From Paraphoma chrysanthemicola (Eukaryota > Ascomycota > Dothideomycetes > Pleosporales > Phaeosphaeriaceae): DNA of 64,000 nucleotides. This document shows, one piece after another, positions 1 to 12,469 of the stretch. The stretch covers positions 1,798,001 through 1,862,000 of the forward strand of contig JAGMWG010000002.1 of the NCBI GenBank assembly GCA_020744225.1. The letters run 5' to 3'. Both the position numbers and the translations under genes were made by a program. A model generated the notes under the pieces. That model ran no database searches. It had not been told where the DNA came from and saw only the letters and a list, made by a program, of their open reading frames with translations. Numbering within the stretch: the stretch's first letter is position 1; each line of letters begins with the position of its first letter.

Positions 1-1081
1 CGTTTTCAAAACTACAGAATACCCCCAGCAATGTTTTTCCCCCCCTCGGGTCGGGTTCGTACTCGACCACTTTCTTGCTAGACTAGCGCGCTCAAGCAAT
101 GCAATGCTCTGATTCAACTACCAAGCTCGCACACACACCGCATCGTGATGGTTATGCATATATGTAGGGAGACAGGGCAGTGAGAATCTGACTCGGCATG
201 CCGTCAACGTGGGTAATTCCCCGGCAGCAGCGCTCGGCTTCCTCACCCAGAGCCGCACCCGCATCGAGCGGCGGGCCGGGTAGGTCGGATAGTCGGGCAT
301 CGGTGTGCTTGACGCGACGTGCTGTGAAAGGGCAGCATGATGCGAGTCATGGAAGCTGCATATAAGACTGAGGTCAGGTGAGCGCATGATTGAGAAGGCG
401 GAGCATGCATGCGGGCGTCAAGGCGAGCTCGCGTAGACGGCATGTTTGTACACGGCGTACGAAGTGAGGCATGGCATGTCGATGCTTGGCTGCGGACCAT
501 AAGAGGATGACTTATGGTCAGGGCTGATGAGACGAGCGGGTTTGCCCCACACTTGTCAGGCACGTGGGACAGAGACTCGTGCACGACTCAAGCACAGCAA
601 TGCACGGGGAGCGCACTATTCAGGAAGCATGGGATAGGATGGGATGAGAGGGTGGCTCAGTGGAGAGTGGAGAGTGGAGGAGGCAGAGGAGGTGACGGTG
701 GTGTTGTTGTTGTCAGTCAGCCGTCACATGCCCATGACGGCCGCCCACACACCACCCACGGTTGAGCCGACAAGGCAAGCTATCTCCCTTATCAGCAGCG
801 AAGCTCCTAGCCCGGCTGCTAGCCATCCACGAGGCAGCGCGTCGGGCTCGATGCTTTTTTGGAGATGGCAGCTGCACGCCGACGAAGGACCTCTCTCTGC
901 GCCCTCGAACCGCCGTCTACACCGCCGGCGCCTGCTGCCATCTGAAGTCGAGTGCGCCTGAGTGCGGGGAAAACACGACGCTGGCCCGCGCTGTCCTGTT
1001 CTGTCCTGAGCAGCAGCAGCCTCACAAGCGACCAACCCTACACTAGTCTGCGAGCCCGCCGACTTCCTGCCATGCGCCCTG
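1..1081. other. 5' flank of the Zn2Cys6 regulator gene
   Basis: No coding region is recognisable here. Short open frames on both strands have no family resemblance. Around 655-700 the plus strand is purine-rich, with tandem GGAGAGT-type units. The stretch just before 1072 presumably holds the promoter and leader of the regulator that follows. No clear TATA box was seen. Confidence 0.6.
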
Positions 1082-1122
1082 ATGAGCGGCATCAAGCGCT
1101 CCTTGGAGGACTCCTCCCATGA
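1072..1122 (+). promoter_or_regulatory. Overlapping upstream ORF (16 codons) across the regulator start
   Basis: An ATG at 1072 opens a 16-codon frame ending in TGA at 1120-1122. It lies 10 nt upstream of the main ATG at 1082, in a different frame. The upstream ATG has G at -3 while the main ATG has C at -3, so the upstream start has the better context. If the transcript begins upstream of 1072, scanning ribosomes would have to leak past this ATG to make the regulator. An upstream coding exon or a different transcription start would remove the constraint. Confidence 0.5.
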
Positions 1123-4100
1123 CGCCGACCAGCCCTCGCCGTCCGAGTCGTCCATCGCCTCGGTGAAGCCGCCGTCGCCGCCTGCGCCTGCTGCCTCGGC
1201 CGCCTCGTCGTTCCGCAATGTGTCGGCGTGCAACCGCTGCCGCCTGCGCAAGAACCGCTGCGACCAGCGCCTGCCGTCGTGCGCCTCCTGCGACAAGGCC
1301 GCCGTCAAGTGCGTGGGCTACGACCCCATCACCAAGCGCGAGATCCCCCGCAGCTACGTCTACTACCTCGAGACCCGCGTCGCCTACCTCGAGACGCTGC
1401 TGCACGACCACGCCCTCGACTTCCTGCCCGCCGAGGACTTCAACCCCAGCTTCCACGCCAACGGCATCGCCGCGAGCAAGTCCATTGCCGCCCTCCCGCC
1501 GCCGCGCAATGGCACCGCGCAGCCCGCCACCACCACCCCGACCAAGGAGGAGAATGACCGCTACGACCGCGAGAAGCTGACCAAGCTGGTGTCCAACATC
1601 GGCATGGTCTCGGTCCAGGGCGCCAGCGACCCGCGCTATCTGGGGTCCACGTCGGGCATCTCCTTTGCCAGGGTCGTCTTTGCCGCCGTCAAGAGCTCTG
1701 TGTCGGGGTCGTCGTCTGAGCGCGGCAGCAATCGCGGCGGCAAGGCTGTCACCAACGTCGTAGACAGCGGCACCTCGATGCGCGACTCCTTCTTCGGCCT
1801 GCAGACCAAGCCCACCATCCGCCAGGCGCCCTTCCCCGACCGCGAGCTGGGATCGCGCCTGGTCGAGCTGTACTTTGAGCACGCAAACCCGCAGATCCCC
1901 ATCCTGCACCGCGGCGAGTTCATGGAGATGTTTGAGCGCGTGTACGCCTCTGGTGAGCGGCACAGGACGTCGCGAGAGTCGTACATGCTCAACATTGTCT
2001 TTGCTATAGGCGCTGGCATCATACTGGGCAGCTCCGACACTGAGGACTCCCCGACGTCGGATCCTGGCCGCTCGCCGACAAAGTCGCGCACCTCTCCACC
2101 AAGCCACAAGAAGCGGCGACTCGCAGGCCAGCAGCACCAGCCCGAGGAGTACCACGCCTCTGCAATCGTCCACCTCGAAAACTTCCTGGGCTCTTCTCCC
2201 GCTGCGGATCGGCCCGACGGCTTCGGAGGCGGTCTGGAGGAACTGCAAGCCGTGCTGCTGCTTGCCGGCTTCGCTCTGCTGCGACCCGTTGCGCCCGGCC
2301 TGTGGTACATTGTGGGAGTCGCTGTTCGCCTGGGCGTCGACCTAGGGTTGCATTACGAGGATGGAGTGGGCATTGACGGGTCGGGTTCGGAAGACCACTC
2401 CGCTGGGAAGTCTGAGTTCAAAGCCGAAGGCAATGGCACATCAACGACTGCCGGCAGTGCAAGCCCAACAAAAGTGGACGCAAAGGAACGGGGCCGGAGA
2501 CAGTGGGTCAGAGACCTGCGGAGACGCCTATGGTGGTGTGTCTATTCGCTTGACCGGCTAGTCAGCACATGTGTTGGCAGACCATTTGTAAGTGACTTTG
2601 CTATGCTGTTACACCTTGTCCTCTGTTGGGATGAAAATTTTCACCACTCATGCCAGCCGCGGATGCGTCAAGGTTTGGCATCAGATGACATGGACATGTC
2701 GTCCATTGGATGGGCTAGCACCTCCGATCTTGTGGCACAGCGACGGCTTTGACTTGGGCAACATTGCAGCAAACTTCAACTGACACCTTGCAGGGCATCA
2801 CAGACCAAATCGTGACTACCGAGTTTCCGTCGTTGCTGGACGATCGATTTATTACCAAGGAAGGATTTCTGGATCCACCGCTGCACCAAGACAAGCCGAC
2901 ATATAAGATTGTCGCGCATCACTACTTCAGACTAAGACTGCTGCAGTCCGAAATCCTACAGGTCCTACAGCACCGTCAGGCACAGCAGGCGAGGGCCAGC
3001 GGGGCTAATCAAGGCAATGAGTTTATGCACACCAAATTGCCATCGCCGTTCCTGGCCAATTTTGACTCCTTCCGAGCCTGGCGCGTCGATATCGATCGAC
3101 GGCTGCTCGAGTGGAAGGATTCTGCGCCAACGCAGCTTGATGCCGGCGTACAGTTTTCTCCGCTCTTCCTGGAGCTGAACTACTGGCAGGCCCTGATAAT
3201 GCTGTACCGGCAGAGCCTAGTAGTACCGTCAGGACTGCAGAATGAGCTAGGGAACACTGGCTCAGATGTCGGGAGTCCGTCCATGGTTAACATTGAAGAG
3301 CGTGAAGACGAAGACCTGGTCTTCTTGAAGGTTGCCGAGGCTGGTCAGAAAGTGCTCAAGCTATACAGACAGCTGCACCGCGTCCATCTTGTCAACTACA
3401 CATTCCTGGCAACTCATCATCTCTTTATGGCCGGTAAGCATGTCCGGTCCGATGATGGACGTCGCTAATCATTCGCAGGCATATCATTCCTCTATGCGGT
3501 GTGGCACAGCGTCCACGTCCGCAGCTTGCTAGTACGTTTGGCCTTGCTTTCTGTACCACCTTGGACGCCTTGTTGGCACATCTGAAACCTGACGCTAACT
3601 AGCTTTGCAGTCGCTAGATGATGTGGACTTTACCGTTCTGGCAGCGACCTCCGTTCTGGGTGATCTGATTGATAAGTGCCCACCTGCCGAGGCATGTCGT
3701 GACGCTTTCGACCGCATGAGCAAGGCGACCATCCAAATGTGCATGAGCACCACCGGATTCGGGCCACAGGCCCTGCGAGCTCTCCCGCAATCTCAACAAT
3801 ACCATGCGCAACCGTCATCGCATTCCCCGACAACCACATACACGTCAGCATCCGATGCAGATGCTCGGTCCGACACGGAGATGCAGGGCTACCCGTCCCG
3901 GCATTCCAACAACTATTTTGCACAACAGCAAGCGCGACGACCAGTCCCGCGCTTCGACATGAACCTGAAGGATCTCTTTTCCGACGACGAGACCGACAAG
4001 CGCTCCTTTAGCCGCGTGTCCAACCAAGTCAACGCAATGCGACCACCACCGCCTCCCATCAAGCCCGAACCCCAGCAACAGTCCATCCAGCCCTTCACAG

Positions 4101-4498
4101 CCGATCTCAAAATGTCACCCCAAATACGCAACCACCAACAATTCTTCAACTCCTCCCCAAACTTCACATCCACCACCCCAACTCTGTCCCCGCCCATCTC
4201 CCAAGCAACACCTATGCCCTCGCCCTACCAGGTATCAAATCAACTCCCTTACAACGCCTTTGCGCAGAGCATCACGTCCACGTATCCGGACATTGGCGGC
4301 TTCAACGACCTCGATTTCCTAGACAGTTTCCCCGTTCAGGGTAACGGCGCGCAGGGCGACGCCAGCGCCGGCGGCATGCAAGATGTCGGAATTGGATTCG
4401 GCATGGGATTTGGCGACGGCACGCATGATTGGAGCGACGGCAATGGGTTTGACTTGTTTGATGGCTTCTTCTTTGGACCCGGGGGAACAGGAATGTGA
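1082..4498 (+). CDS. Zn(II)2Cys6 transcription factor, PPR1/UaY-like
   Basis: Four exons are inferred (1082-2587, 2794-3433, 3479-3531, 3611-4498), giving about 1028 aa. The phases join cleanly and restore conserved text across each junction (CVGRPF|GITDQI; FMAG|ISFLY; RSLL|SLDDVDF). The N-terminus carries the binuclear zinc cluster with cysteines 50, 53, 60, 67, 70 and 77 (CX2CX6CX6CX2CX6C). It is followed by a PRSYVYYLE linker and a short coiled coil, the arrangement known in yeast PPR1 and Aspergillus UaY, which control pyrimidine and purine genes. A fungal-specific TF (MHR) domain fills the middle. The C-terminal 300 residues are Q/S/P-rich and end in an acidic, aromatic segment like an activation domain. 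The first intron (206 nt) is about four times the local norm. The specific regulon is inferred from the linker motif only; a nuclear DNA-binding regulator is secure. Confidence 0.88.
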
Positions 4499-5182
4499 TT
4501 CTCGTCTTTCGTCTTTTGTTCCATGTCACGTGGAAATGTTACATAAGCGCAGCATAGTTCTGGGCTGAGGTTCTCAGGGGAAGACAGGCTACGGCACGTG
4601 AGCACGGTCGGGTCAGAGGTTGACTCGATGCGTTCGCATAAAAGCAGGCGGCCGGGCATATCGGATCTGCGGAAGGATTGTGGGCGTGTGGGGTAGGCGC
4701 AGGTACGGTAGTTGGGGTGCAAGCGGGGTTCGGCGGTCTCCGACGACGGCACAATGGAGCCCGGTGGTTCAGGCATGTATGTATGATAGAACGACTGATA
4801 TGAATGATTGGACGCTGTTCAAGTTATGATTGCTTGCTTGTAGTGTGAGTGAAGGTGATTGGTGGGGAAGGCGGCTTGTGAGGGACGATTTGCGTAAGGA
4901 GAGTACTGGATAAAGGACTGCTCTTGATGAAGGACCTTGCTACTTCTGCCTGTGGCAGCTGTATAGTAAAGTCGAAGCTCAAATAGCAAAGCCCGTAAAA
5001 AGTACTCTAAGCAACCTGTAGTATCGCGCTCTAGCCCATTGCGAAGCGTGTGCTGTCAGATATCCCAAAGATGAGGGACCATGTTAGCTTCGACAGCCAT
5101 GATCCCCCAATGTACTCGCATTTCAGAGCCTCTATCTCCGCATTCACAGTCATTCTCAAGCCTTTCATAACCCCTGACCTCC
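4499..5182. other. Convergent intergenic region
   Basis: This is the 3' region between the plus-strand regulator and the minus-strand GTPase gene. It should hold both 3' UTRs. No ORF with family resemblance and no RNA gene was recognised. Confidence 0.6.
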
Positions 5183-8100
5183 TCACTTGTACACCTTGCA
5201 CAGCTCCAGACTCTCCAGCGCCACGCCATCCATGATCTTCCGGGCCTCTGCGACCAATAGATGCAGATCGGTGCGGAACTTCTTGCCCTGCTCAGAGTCA
5301 TTCTCCTTCCTACGCTTCATGCGCTCAAACGCATTCTGCACCAGGCCCAAGACACCGTCGATATTGTCTTTGAGCTCCTCGCGGACTTCGCGCATGGCTT
5401 TGGAGCTGTCTTCTTCAACCCAGCCAGAGATGAACGAGAATGGACCATTAGGACCGGGAATGTTATCTTTCAGCCAAGCACAGCGAGCAACGAACATGGT
5501 TATGCCTGTGGTTTGGTAAGTATCTTGACTGTGTGATTGTGGGGGAGAGCATGTTTGAACGGAGAATACCTTTCCCTCTACCAGGGACTTTATGGGCATC
5601 TGCGTAGAAGTCTACCATAGCCTGAGGGAAGTAGTCCTGTTCGCGAAGCTTGTAGGTGTGCAGGTGGATTGTACTGTCAACATGTCAGTATGTTAAGGGC
5701 GATGCATTGTGGGGATATCCTCACATCAACTTGTCTTTAAGGTCTTTTGCCGACTGCTCAACCAGACGAGTGACTTCCGTTTCGTAACGCTTGAGGTTGT
5801 CCGAGAAACAAATCTTATAAGCATCGCACGCCAGAGCTTTAGGATCGTCTGCAAAGGTATTAGAATGACTGCACAATGCAAGACATGGGCAGGCTTACTC
5901 TTCAGAATATGGTTGAGATCGCGCAATGCTTCCTTGATGACTTGGGCTGCTTCAGCCTTGAAGTTTTCGCAGGACGTGTCAAGAAGGGAACGGAAAGCCT
6001 GATCGATGACAGGTCTCACGGAAGACATTAACTCTTCGTTCCAATTCAAGAACAGATTCTTCTTCTTCTGGGCATAGACGCCTACAATATTTAGTAGTTA
6101 TCTCGTCAAATGTTTGCTGTGTTTCAGACATACCTTCCTTCCTGATGACGGCTCGATGGGTGGCGGCATTCTTGACGTGGTCAGTTTAATCAAAGGCATA
6201 CACAGTTGACTTCCACTTACGAGGCTTTCCCACTTCTCGAGGCATTTGATTGCATGCTTGTCGAATCGAGTCTGAACGGCGTGATCGGCCAGCTCGTCCT
6301 CAAGCAACTTGATGTCAGTTTTGATGAATTTACCGGCCAGGCGGCGAATTTTGACACCAACATCCTACCATGCGTTAGCAATCATGGAGAGCGAATTGAA
6401 GCTGTGAAGTTGCAACATACATCCCGCGCTTTCCGGACAATAGCTGTCAAATGATTCACTCTAGCCAGCGTAGTGGTGCTGCAGGACATCTGAACGACGC
6501 TTAAGAGAGTTTGGACCGAGACTTTGACAAAATGATCCAAGCTCGCTGTTCTTCCTTTGGAAGGGAGGGAGTAGAGAAGCGAGCACAACGCCGGAATCTG
6601 AGTTTCTTCGATGGCCATAGTTGGAATAGTGGCGTCATTATCCTTATCATACCCTCGTAGATGTCGCATATACATGAGGTTGGAAACGCAAAAGACGGAG
6701 ACGTTAGCGTCGTCGCCGGTATCTGTACGATAGTTCTGAGCGACGACCCTGGCGACTTGCTTGCTGCGACACGCAATGCGGACATCTTTGCGCCTGAGAA
6801 TGTTAGCATGAGAACGACGTTAGGTACTACGGAGACTTACTCTTTCTCAAGCGCCGCCTTGCGTTTTAGGAGCTTCTTCTTGTCCTCCTTGAGCTTCTTG
6901 TTAGCCTTGTTGTTGTGGCTGATTCGGTTGCGCTCAATGTCATTAACAATGACGCGGATCTTCTGTTCGACATTTGTGATCTTCTGGGCAATAGTTCCGA
7001 GCAATTCCTCGGTGATCGTGTCTAAAACTAATGTCGAGCCCCCCTCATCGTTTAGATCCTGTTACGAGGAGTCAGCGCAAAGTAAACTGTGTGTTCAATC
7101 CATCGCTTACATCAGACCGAGTCGCAACGAGTATGACGCTTCCGCTACGCCTTCTCCGATATGCATCCATGTACTGCTGACGAAAGCTAGCATTGTCTTG
7201 AAGACGGTCAATCTTCCCAACCACAATGGTCATGTCGCATTCCTGCAAATATCGAGCAGCATTCTCAACGCGGGAGCGGTTGACGTCTGAGCCTCCAGGA
7301 ACATCCGCGATGATGACATTCTGTTGAAGAATTGGTGAGTTGAGCGTTACCCTACAAATATGTCAGCATAGAATGAAAGGCCCAAGCCTTACGCTGATAC
7401 TTACCGAATGATTTGTACCAAGGGCCATGGTGTGAACCTAAGGGGCTTGCCTCTGAAGCTGGCGTTCGGGCATTCTCGTGTGAAAAGGTGGTATTGCTCC
7501 GTGAGTGTCTCTGGGGTCGAAGAGCTGAAGTGTACTGAAGTCTCACCATCCTCAATGAACATGTGGTGGATGTCATCAGTCCAAGACATGAATTGTTTGA
7601 GCACTTTGGGATCTTCGGCTGATGTTGCAGTGGCCATGAAGGTCTCAGAACTGCCGAATCCGAGACGATCTGCAAATAGCTGGTTCAAGCAGTCGCGTGC
7701 GGTGGACATCTTACTCAGATCTTCGTCATCAACGTCGTCCGAGTTCTGGCGCTGCTTCTCTTTGACGGTGTACCACTGCGTGAAGAGGTCTCTGACCAAT
7801 TTCCGACACATCTCCAGGCAGAAAAATTGCACCTCAGCCGCGTAAGGTGCATTTTGTGTGGATGGTGATTGACAGAATTCAGTAATGACACACGTACAGG
7901 CGCCGCCGTCACCGCTCTGAGACAAGAGTTAGCCAAGACGCGTCAAATTGTTAATATGACGCACCTCGATGGTCAAGTTGAGTACACCAAGAATGGCGTT
8001 CATCAAGGCAGACTTCCCAACGCCAGTATCACCAGCAACCGCAAGCCTTACAGCATTCTGATATGGAATCACCCTGCCTTTCACAATCTCGTTCCATAGC

Positions 8101-8745
8101 TGAATAAGTTCATTATCCTTGTAGCCGTCATCTCGAGCTTGCGTGAAAAATTTAATGAATGTGTTCAATGTATCCAACGTGATCTTTTCCGTGAGGGCAA
8201 ACCCTGGATGATATATGGGAAGCTTTGGTCGCTTCTGAGAATTCGGATCTATCGGCCGCACATCGTCGTCAAGGTCATCGCTGTCAGCGTCATCGTCGTC
8301 GTCACTGGCGTCGGTGTCCATTTCAGAGGCTGCATAGAGTGAGTGTGGAGTTGTACTTAAAGCATGAAGATGACATACCTTTACGCTTTGCACCTGCAGC
8401 CTGAGTGTTGGTAGAATCATCTGATGCCTGGCCCAGATACGCAGGATCCCAAGTCGCCATCTCGGCTCTAGCAGCGGCCTCAATGGCCCTCAGTCCTTGC
8501 ACAAATGGTGAAATGACTTCTTCCTCAATCTGTTCTTGTGGGACAGATGCTGTTGGCGGCGGCTTTGCGTCGTCCTCCTCCACTGGAGCAGAAGGGCTGG
8601 GAGCTTTTCTAGCGTCAGGGTTATATGGAGTGGGCTGTGGCTCCTGGACTTGGATGCCTTCCATGCTCTCTTCTTTGCCCTCTGGAACGAAGAGCGAATC
8701 GAGATCATTGTCCGGCGTTGGCGTAGGCTGTTGCATCACGTCCAT
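5183..8745 (-). CDS. Dynamin-like large GTPase, SLIP-GC-like
   Basis: Twelve exons (minus order 8745-8379, 8329-7965, 7916-7405, 7351-7111, 7058-6841, 6793-6421, 6364-6221, 6170-6134, 6081-5899, 5848-5725, 5673-5570, 5505-5183) join in phase to about 996 aa. All eleven introns are 47-64 nt, and exon 8 is only 37 nt. The first 200 residues are acidic and low in complexity, with a D/E run and a KRK cluster. The G domain shows a P-loop GDTGVGKS near residue 222, a switch-I-like GACTCVITEF, IIADVPGG (DxxG) near 429 and VATRSD at 490-495 in place of T/NKxD. About 170 residues separate switch I from DxxG, far more than in classical dynamins. A long helical, K/E-rich region follows (LKEDKKKLLKRK) and resembles a stalk. 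The overall layout recalls vertebrate nuclear GTPase SLIP-GC. Function in fungi is not known to me. Confidence 0.85.
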
Positions 8746-9837
8746 GCTAGCGGACCGAAGTTGTGGTACGATAGGAAGGTGCAGAAAGGATGGAGGTAGT
8801 AAAAAATATGAAAGGCGTTGAGGTAATTGAAATAGTTGAGCGTTTGTGCGTAAAGTCGCCGTGAACGCGACTTTATACCTGCAAGCAATCTGCAGCCTCG
8901 AAGTGAGAGAAACTGCGCAGCCCCACTGCAAGCTCAATGGACGTCGAGGTGAGTCTAGAGACCTCGTTACTCTTCCCTACCTGGCAACGAGGTAATGTCG
9001 CAGTGAGCACGATATCAACGCGCCCCTCGCCGGTGACGTCGACTTCTGCATCGCCCTCCTCCATATTCGTCGTCGTCGACACCAACTTATGCAATAAAGC
9101 CATCATGAGAACGAGCTGATAGCATCGCAGTGAGTGTTTTCGAGTTCGGTAAATTGCAAAGACATGTGATGCAACATTCGTACTCATTTGATGTGAAGTG
9201 TTCAAGAATCGCACTCCCGCTCATCTACAACTTCCTCAATTCCCAAGCACGCTAGCTCAATACAGCAAGCCATCGAATACGTACCAGGTTGCCATCTATG
9301 ACATGCACGTAGCAAACGAGTGCATGCCCGACTTTGCTGAAACCTGGACCGCTGTCAAGATGCACGCCCCAGTCCCGAAAATGCACATCCAATACATGTT
9401 CCTGCTCGAATTCCCTCTTCTCTGCCTAGATATCTTGGTAGATATATACATGCTGCGGTGGAGTCTCCGAAGTCTTGTTTGTGAACTGCTTCGATAGCAA
9501 CTGAGTTTTGACTTGATGATGCTGTACGGGGTTGTAGACTTTCAAACCCAATTTGGCTCCCGCAGCGGGACGAAAATTTGTTCCAAATGATTTCCGCAAT
9601 GCTGTGTACCTCCAACCCCGCCTTTGGTAGCGTTGGTACAACTTGAACATATGGCGGTGGTTGTATACGATGTAGGGAAACATATCGTTCACAGTTTTGC
9701 TGTTCGTAGTTGTATGAATAAGATTCAATTGGAACCCATATACAACATCTATACCCCTTTCCCACAAATAAGCGCCGATTTAAATGCTCGCACACATAGA
9801 CAAACAGTCCCACCATTCCAATCACCCCGGTACTCAC
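8746..9837. other. Intergenic region (GTPase promoter / esterase 3' end)
   Basis: This stretch lies upstream of the GTPase gene and downstream of the carboxylesterase gene, both on the minus strand. Open frames up to 160 codons occur, but they are compositionally arbitrary and I see no domain. No RNA gene was recognised. Confidence 0.55.
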
Positions 9838-11709
9838 TCATGCAATCTTCAAAGCCTCTACCCCGCTCATCTGCAACCTCCCCATCAACCCCTTGACAAC
9901 CCCACAGCTCTTCTCCCTCTTCTCGTCCACCTCGCTCATCCACATCCTCATCTTGCCCAGCATATTCGTGCCATCGCCCCTCTTCCCGCCCTCTTTGATG
10001 TTCGTGAAAAACATCCTCCGCTTCCTGCTATCCAGTTTCTCCCACTCTGGGCTCCCGGACGTGCGCTCTACGTTGGGATCCAGGTACTTGACGAAGCTGA
10101 TAAAGTAGTCCGAGATTTCGTTTTGGCGGCGGACCATGACTTGCCCGACCGTGCCGGCGTGCTTGGTGCCGAAGCCGTTCTCGATATCGACGCCCCACAT
10201 GACGTCCCATTGGTATTGATATGTGGGTACGCTGGAGGGGTTATGTGTCGACATGGCGTTGGATGCGAGGTACGTGGGACAAATGTAGCGAATGTCGCCT
10301 TGAGCTTTGGCAACGGCGTCCCAGTACTTGCCGCTGTCGGGCCAGTGGCGGTCGTTGGGGTATGTCCTCACCAGGAGTGCGAGATCATCGTCGTTGAGAA
10401 GCGGATAGTGGTCTTTGAGGTACGACTTGAATTCGCCCTCTGAGTCGGTGGTTTTCTTGACTTGGTCGGTGCCTTCGTTGGAGGTGAAGCCGATGATTGT
10501 GGGAACTTTGGCGTAGCGACCACCCATGATAGCAGCGGGCGCAGGCTCAGTAAACATGCCGCCTTTGGGCTCAGTCGTGGGCGCCCACATCCAGCGCGGT
10601 GGCGTGCCGCGGTCGGGGAAGTTCATAGGGTAGTTCTCGTAGTAGAGGTCTCCGGGACTTGAGTTACGCACGCAGGCGATGTCGGTGCAGTTCAGACCGG
10701 ACGCTACTTCATTCCAGAACTTCTCGGCTTGCGGCGGTGTGAAGAAGGTTGGACTTGCTGGGCTCTGCGCAATGGCTCCGTGGAACAGCTGTTTCCTTCC
10801 AGTCCCAGGCACGGGATAGTGGTGATCGCCTTCGTTGGCCGTCAGTTGCAGCAGCACCGAAGCACCGCCCGCACTCGTGCCCATAGTCACAACGTGGTCC
10901 GGATTGCCTCCAAAGTACCGAATGTACTTCTGCACCCACTCCAGCGCCGCTCTCTGATCCCGCAGGCCCATGTTGTAGTCTCCGTCTTTTGCAATCTCCT
11001 CTCCAGAAAGGAAGCCGTAGATGCCGTTGCGGTAGTACATCGTCACGACCACGATGCCCTTATCCAGCTTGCCGTTCGCGCCTTTCGCCCTCCTCGCCTT
11101 CTCCACCATCTCTCCGCCATTACTTCTGCCCGGGAGATGGAAACCACCTCCAGGGATATTCACCAGCACCGGCAGATCATCTCCGGCCTCCGCATCGATC
11201 GGCGTAAACACGTTCAAACTCAAACAGTCCTCTGTGATCCTCGTGTTGATGCCCAACACATCTTCACCAGCAACATCTTCCCGATTCCTCAGCGACGCAT
11301 CAATTTTCTGTATCCGAGGGCACATGCCCAGCTCCCCACTCCACACCAACGGCTCCTCATTCCTCCCAAGGCCATACGTCCTATTCACAGGCTGCGGTCC
11401 ACGGAAGCGATTCTTCCCCGACGCACTCGCCGCGTACGGAATGTTCCAGTAGAACCTGACCTTGTCCGAGACATTCGGCTTGATCGCAAGATAGTCAAGC
11501 GTAATAATGTTCGGGTCCGCAGGGTTCTTGGGCGGCGCGACGAAGTACGGCGCGGGTTTCGATGTCAGCGGCGGTATCCAGTCTGCGCTGGGCCGCAGGT
11601 CTGGCGAGTATAGGAACGCAAACGTGAAGGCGAGAACGACACAGGCCGCGAGGCCAAGCAGGACCCGCCGGTCGAATATCAGGCTCGAGTTGAGGGCGCG
11701 AATCGCCAT
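9838..11709 (-). CDS. Type-B carboxylesterase/lipase family protein, membrane-anchored
   Basis: A single exon encodes 623 aa of the alpha/beta-hydrolase carboxylesterase type-B family. A hydrophobic stretch at about residues 16-33, preceded by RR, looks like a signal anchor (type II) rather than a cleaved signal. The oxyanion-hole motif NIPGGGF is near 185-191. The nucleophile elbow is GTSAG (Ser279), the acid is Glu412 in SNEGTD, and the catalytic His is likely H517 in GTKHAG. The conserved MGLRDQRAALEWV block (residues 247-259) and the N-terminal Cys pair (C130/C162) are present. All catalytic residues are intact, so it should be active. The substrate cannot be read from the sequence; fungal members act on esters, including xenobiotics and secondary-metabolite intermediates. 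No biosynthetic genes adjoin it. Confidence 0.9.
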   Translation of the reverse strand: MAIRALNSSLIFDRRVLLGLAACVVLAFTFAFLYSPDLRPSADWIPPLTSKPAPYFVAPPKNPADPNIITLDYLAIKPNVSDKVRFYWNIPYAASASGKNRFRGPQPVNRTYGLGRNEEPLVWSGELGMCPRIQKIDASLRNREDVAGEDVLGINTRITEDCLSLNVFTPIDAEAGDDLPVLVNIPGGGFHLPGRSNGGEMVEKARRAKGANGKLDKGIVVVTMYYRNGIYGFLSGEEIAKDGDYNMGLRDQRAALEWVQKYIRYFGGNPDHVVTMGTSAGGASVLLQLTANEGDHHYPVPGTGRKQLFHGAIAQSPASPTFFTPPQAEKFWNEVASGLNCTDIACVRNSSPGDLYYENYPMNFPDRGTPPRWMWAPTTEPKGGMFTEPAPAAIMGGRYAKVPTIIGFTSNEGTDQVKKTTDSEGEFKSYLKDHYPLLNDDDLALLVRTYPNDRHWPDSGKYWDAVAKAQGDIRYICPTYLASNAMSTHNPSSVPTYQYQWDVMWGVDIENGFGTKHAGTVGQVMVRRQNEISDYFISFVKYLDPNVERTSGSPEWEKLDSRKRRMFFTNIKEGGKRGDGTNMLGKMRMWMSEVDEKREKSCGVVKGLMGRLQMSGVEALKIA

Positions 11710-12469
11710 GGTGTTGGTGTAGGACGGAACGAACGTGGGTAGTGGGATGGGTGGCTTATCGCGGTGGTGAAGGCTGCATCTGTGCCGCAGGAAGGATGGA
11801 AGCGTTGGGCGGTGCGCTGCTTGAAAGGAGAGTATAAGGATGTGGCGACGGTATCAAGACGCGCTCAAGCAGTCAACATAGGAGACGAAAGATTGCGACC
11901 CGCGCACTTGTCTCTGGATTCCTGGTCCCCAGTCGCAGTTTCCTTGCACACGACACGCACGGTGACGAATGAGGTTACGGGATGCGGGAACCGGCAACTC
12001 GTGCCTTGGCGATGACGCGTTTCATCATTGGAGGATGGACAGGAGAACGTGGACACGGACATGTCGAAGAAAAACAAAGTGCATAGATAAATGGCGATGG
12101 TGTTCAAGAGTTGCAGCAGAATGAGGGACTCTCGTATTACTTGGGTCTACTGGTGCACATTCCACGCGTTCTGTCATCGAGCACAATAGCGCCGGATCCA
12201 GACCCACTGGATGCACCCATGTCGCTCGATTCCACCCTCGTATGCTTCGATGACAAGTGCATAAATGCTCGTTGAGAGTATGCCATTCATGATATTGATG
12301 CATCTATGTTTATGCCCGTCATGTCCCAGGTTACAAGGTCCAGCCTATGCTCTTGATGCTACCCAATCGCTACAACGCCAACAATGCACCAAGACTCTAT
12401 GTGGAGAGCGTCTGCAGAAGCATCCAAAGCGGATGAATGGTATCACAAATCTTAAAAGTAACCGTCAAA
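11710..12469. other. Intergenic region (carboxylesterase promoter)
   Basis: This is the region upstream of the carboxylesterase start and downstream of the large disordered-protein gene (both minus). No supported gene or RNA was found. Confidence 0.55.
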
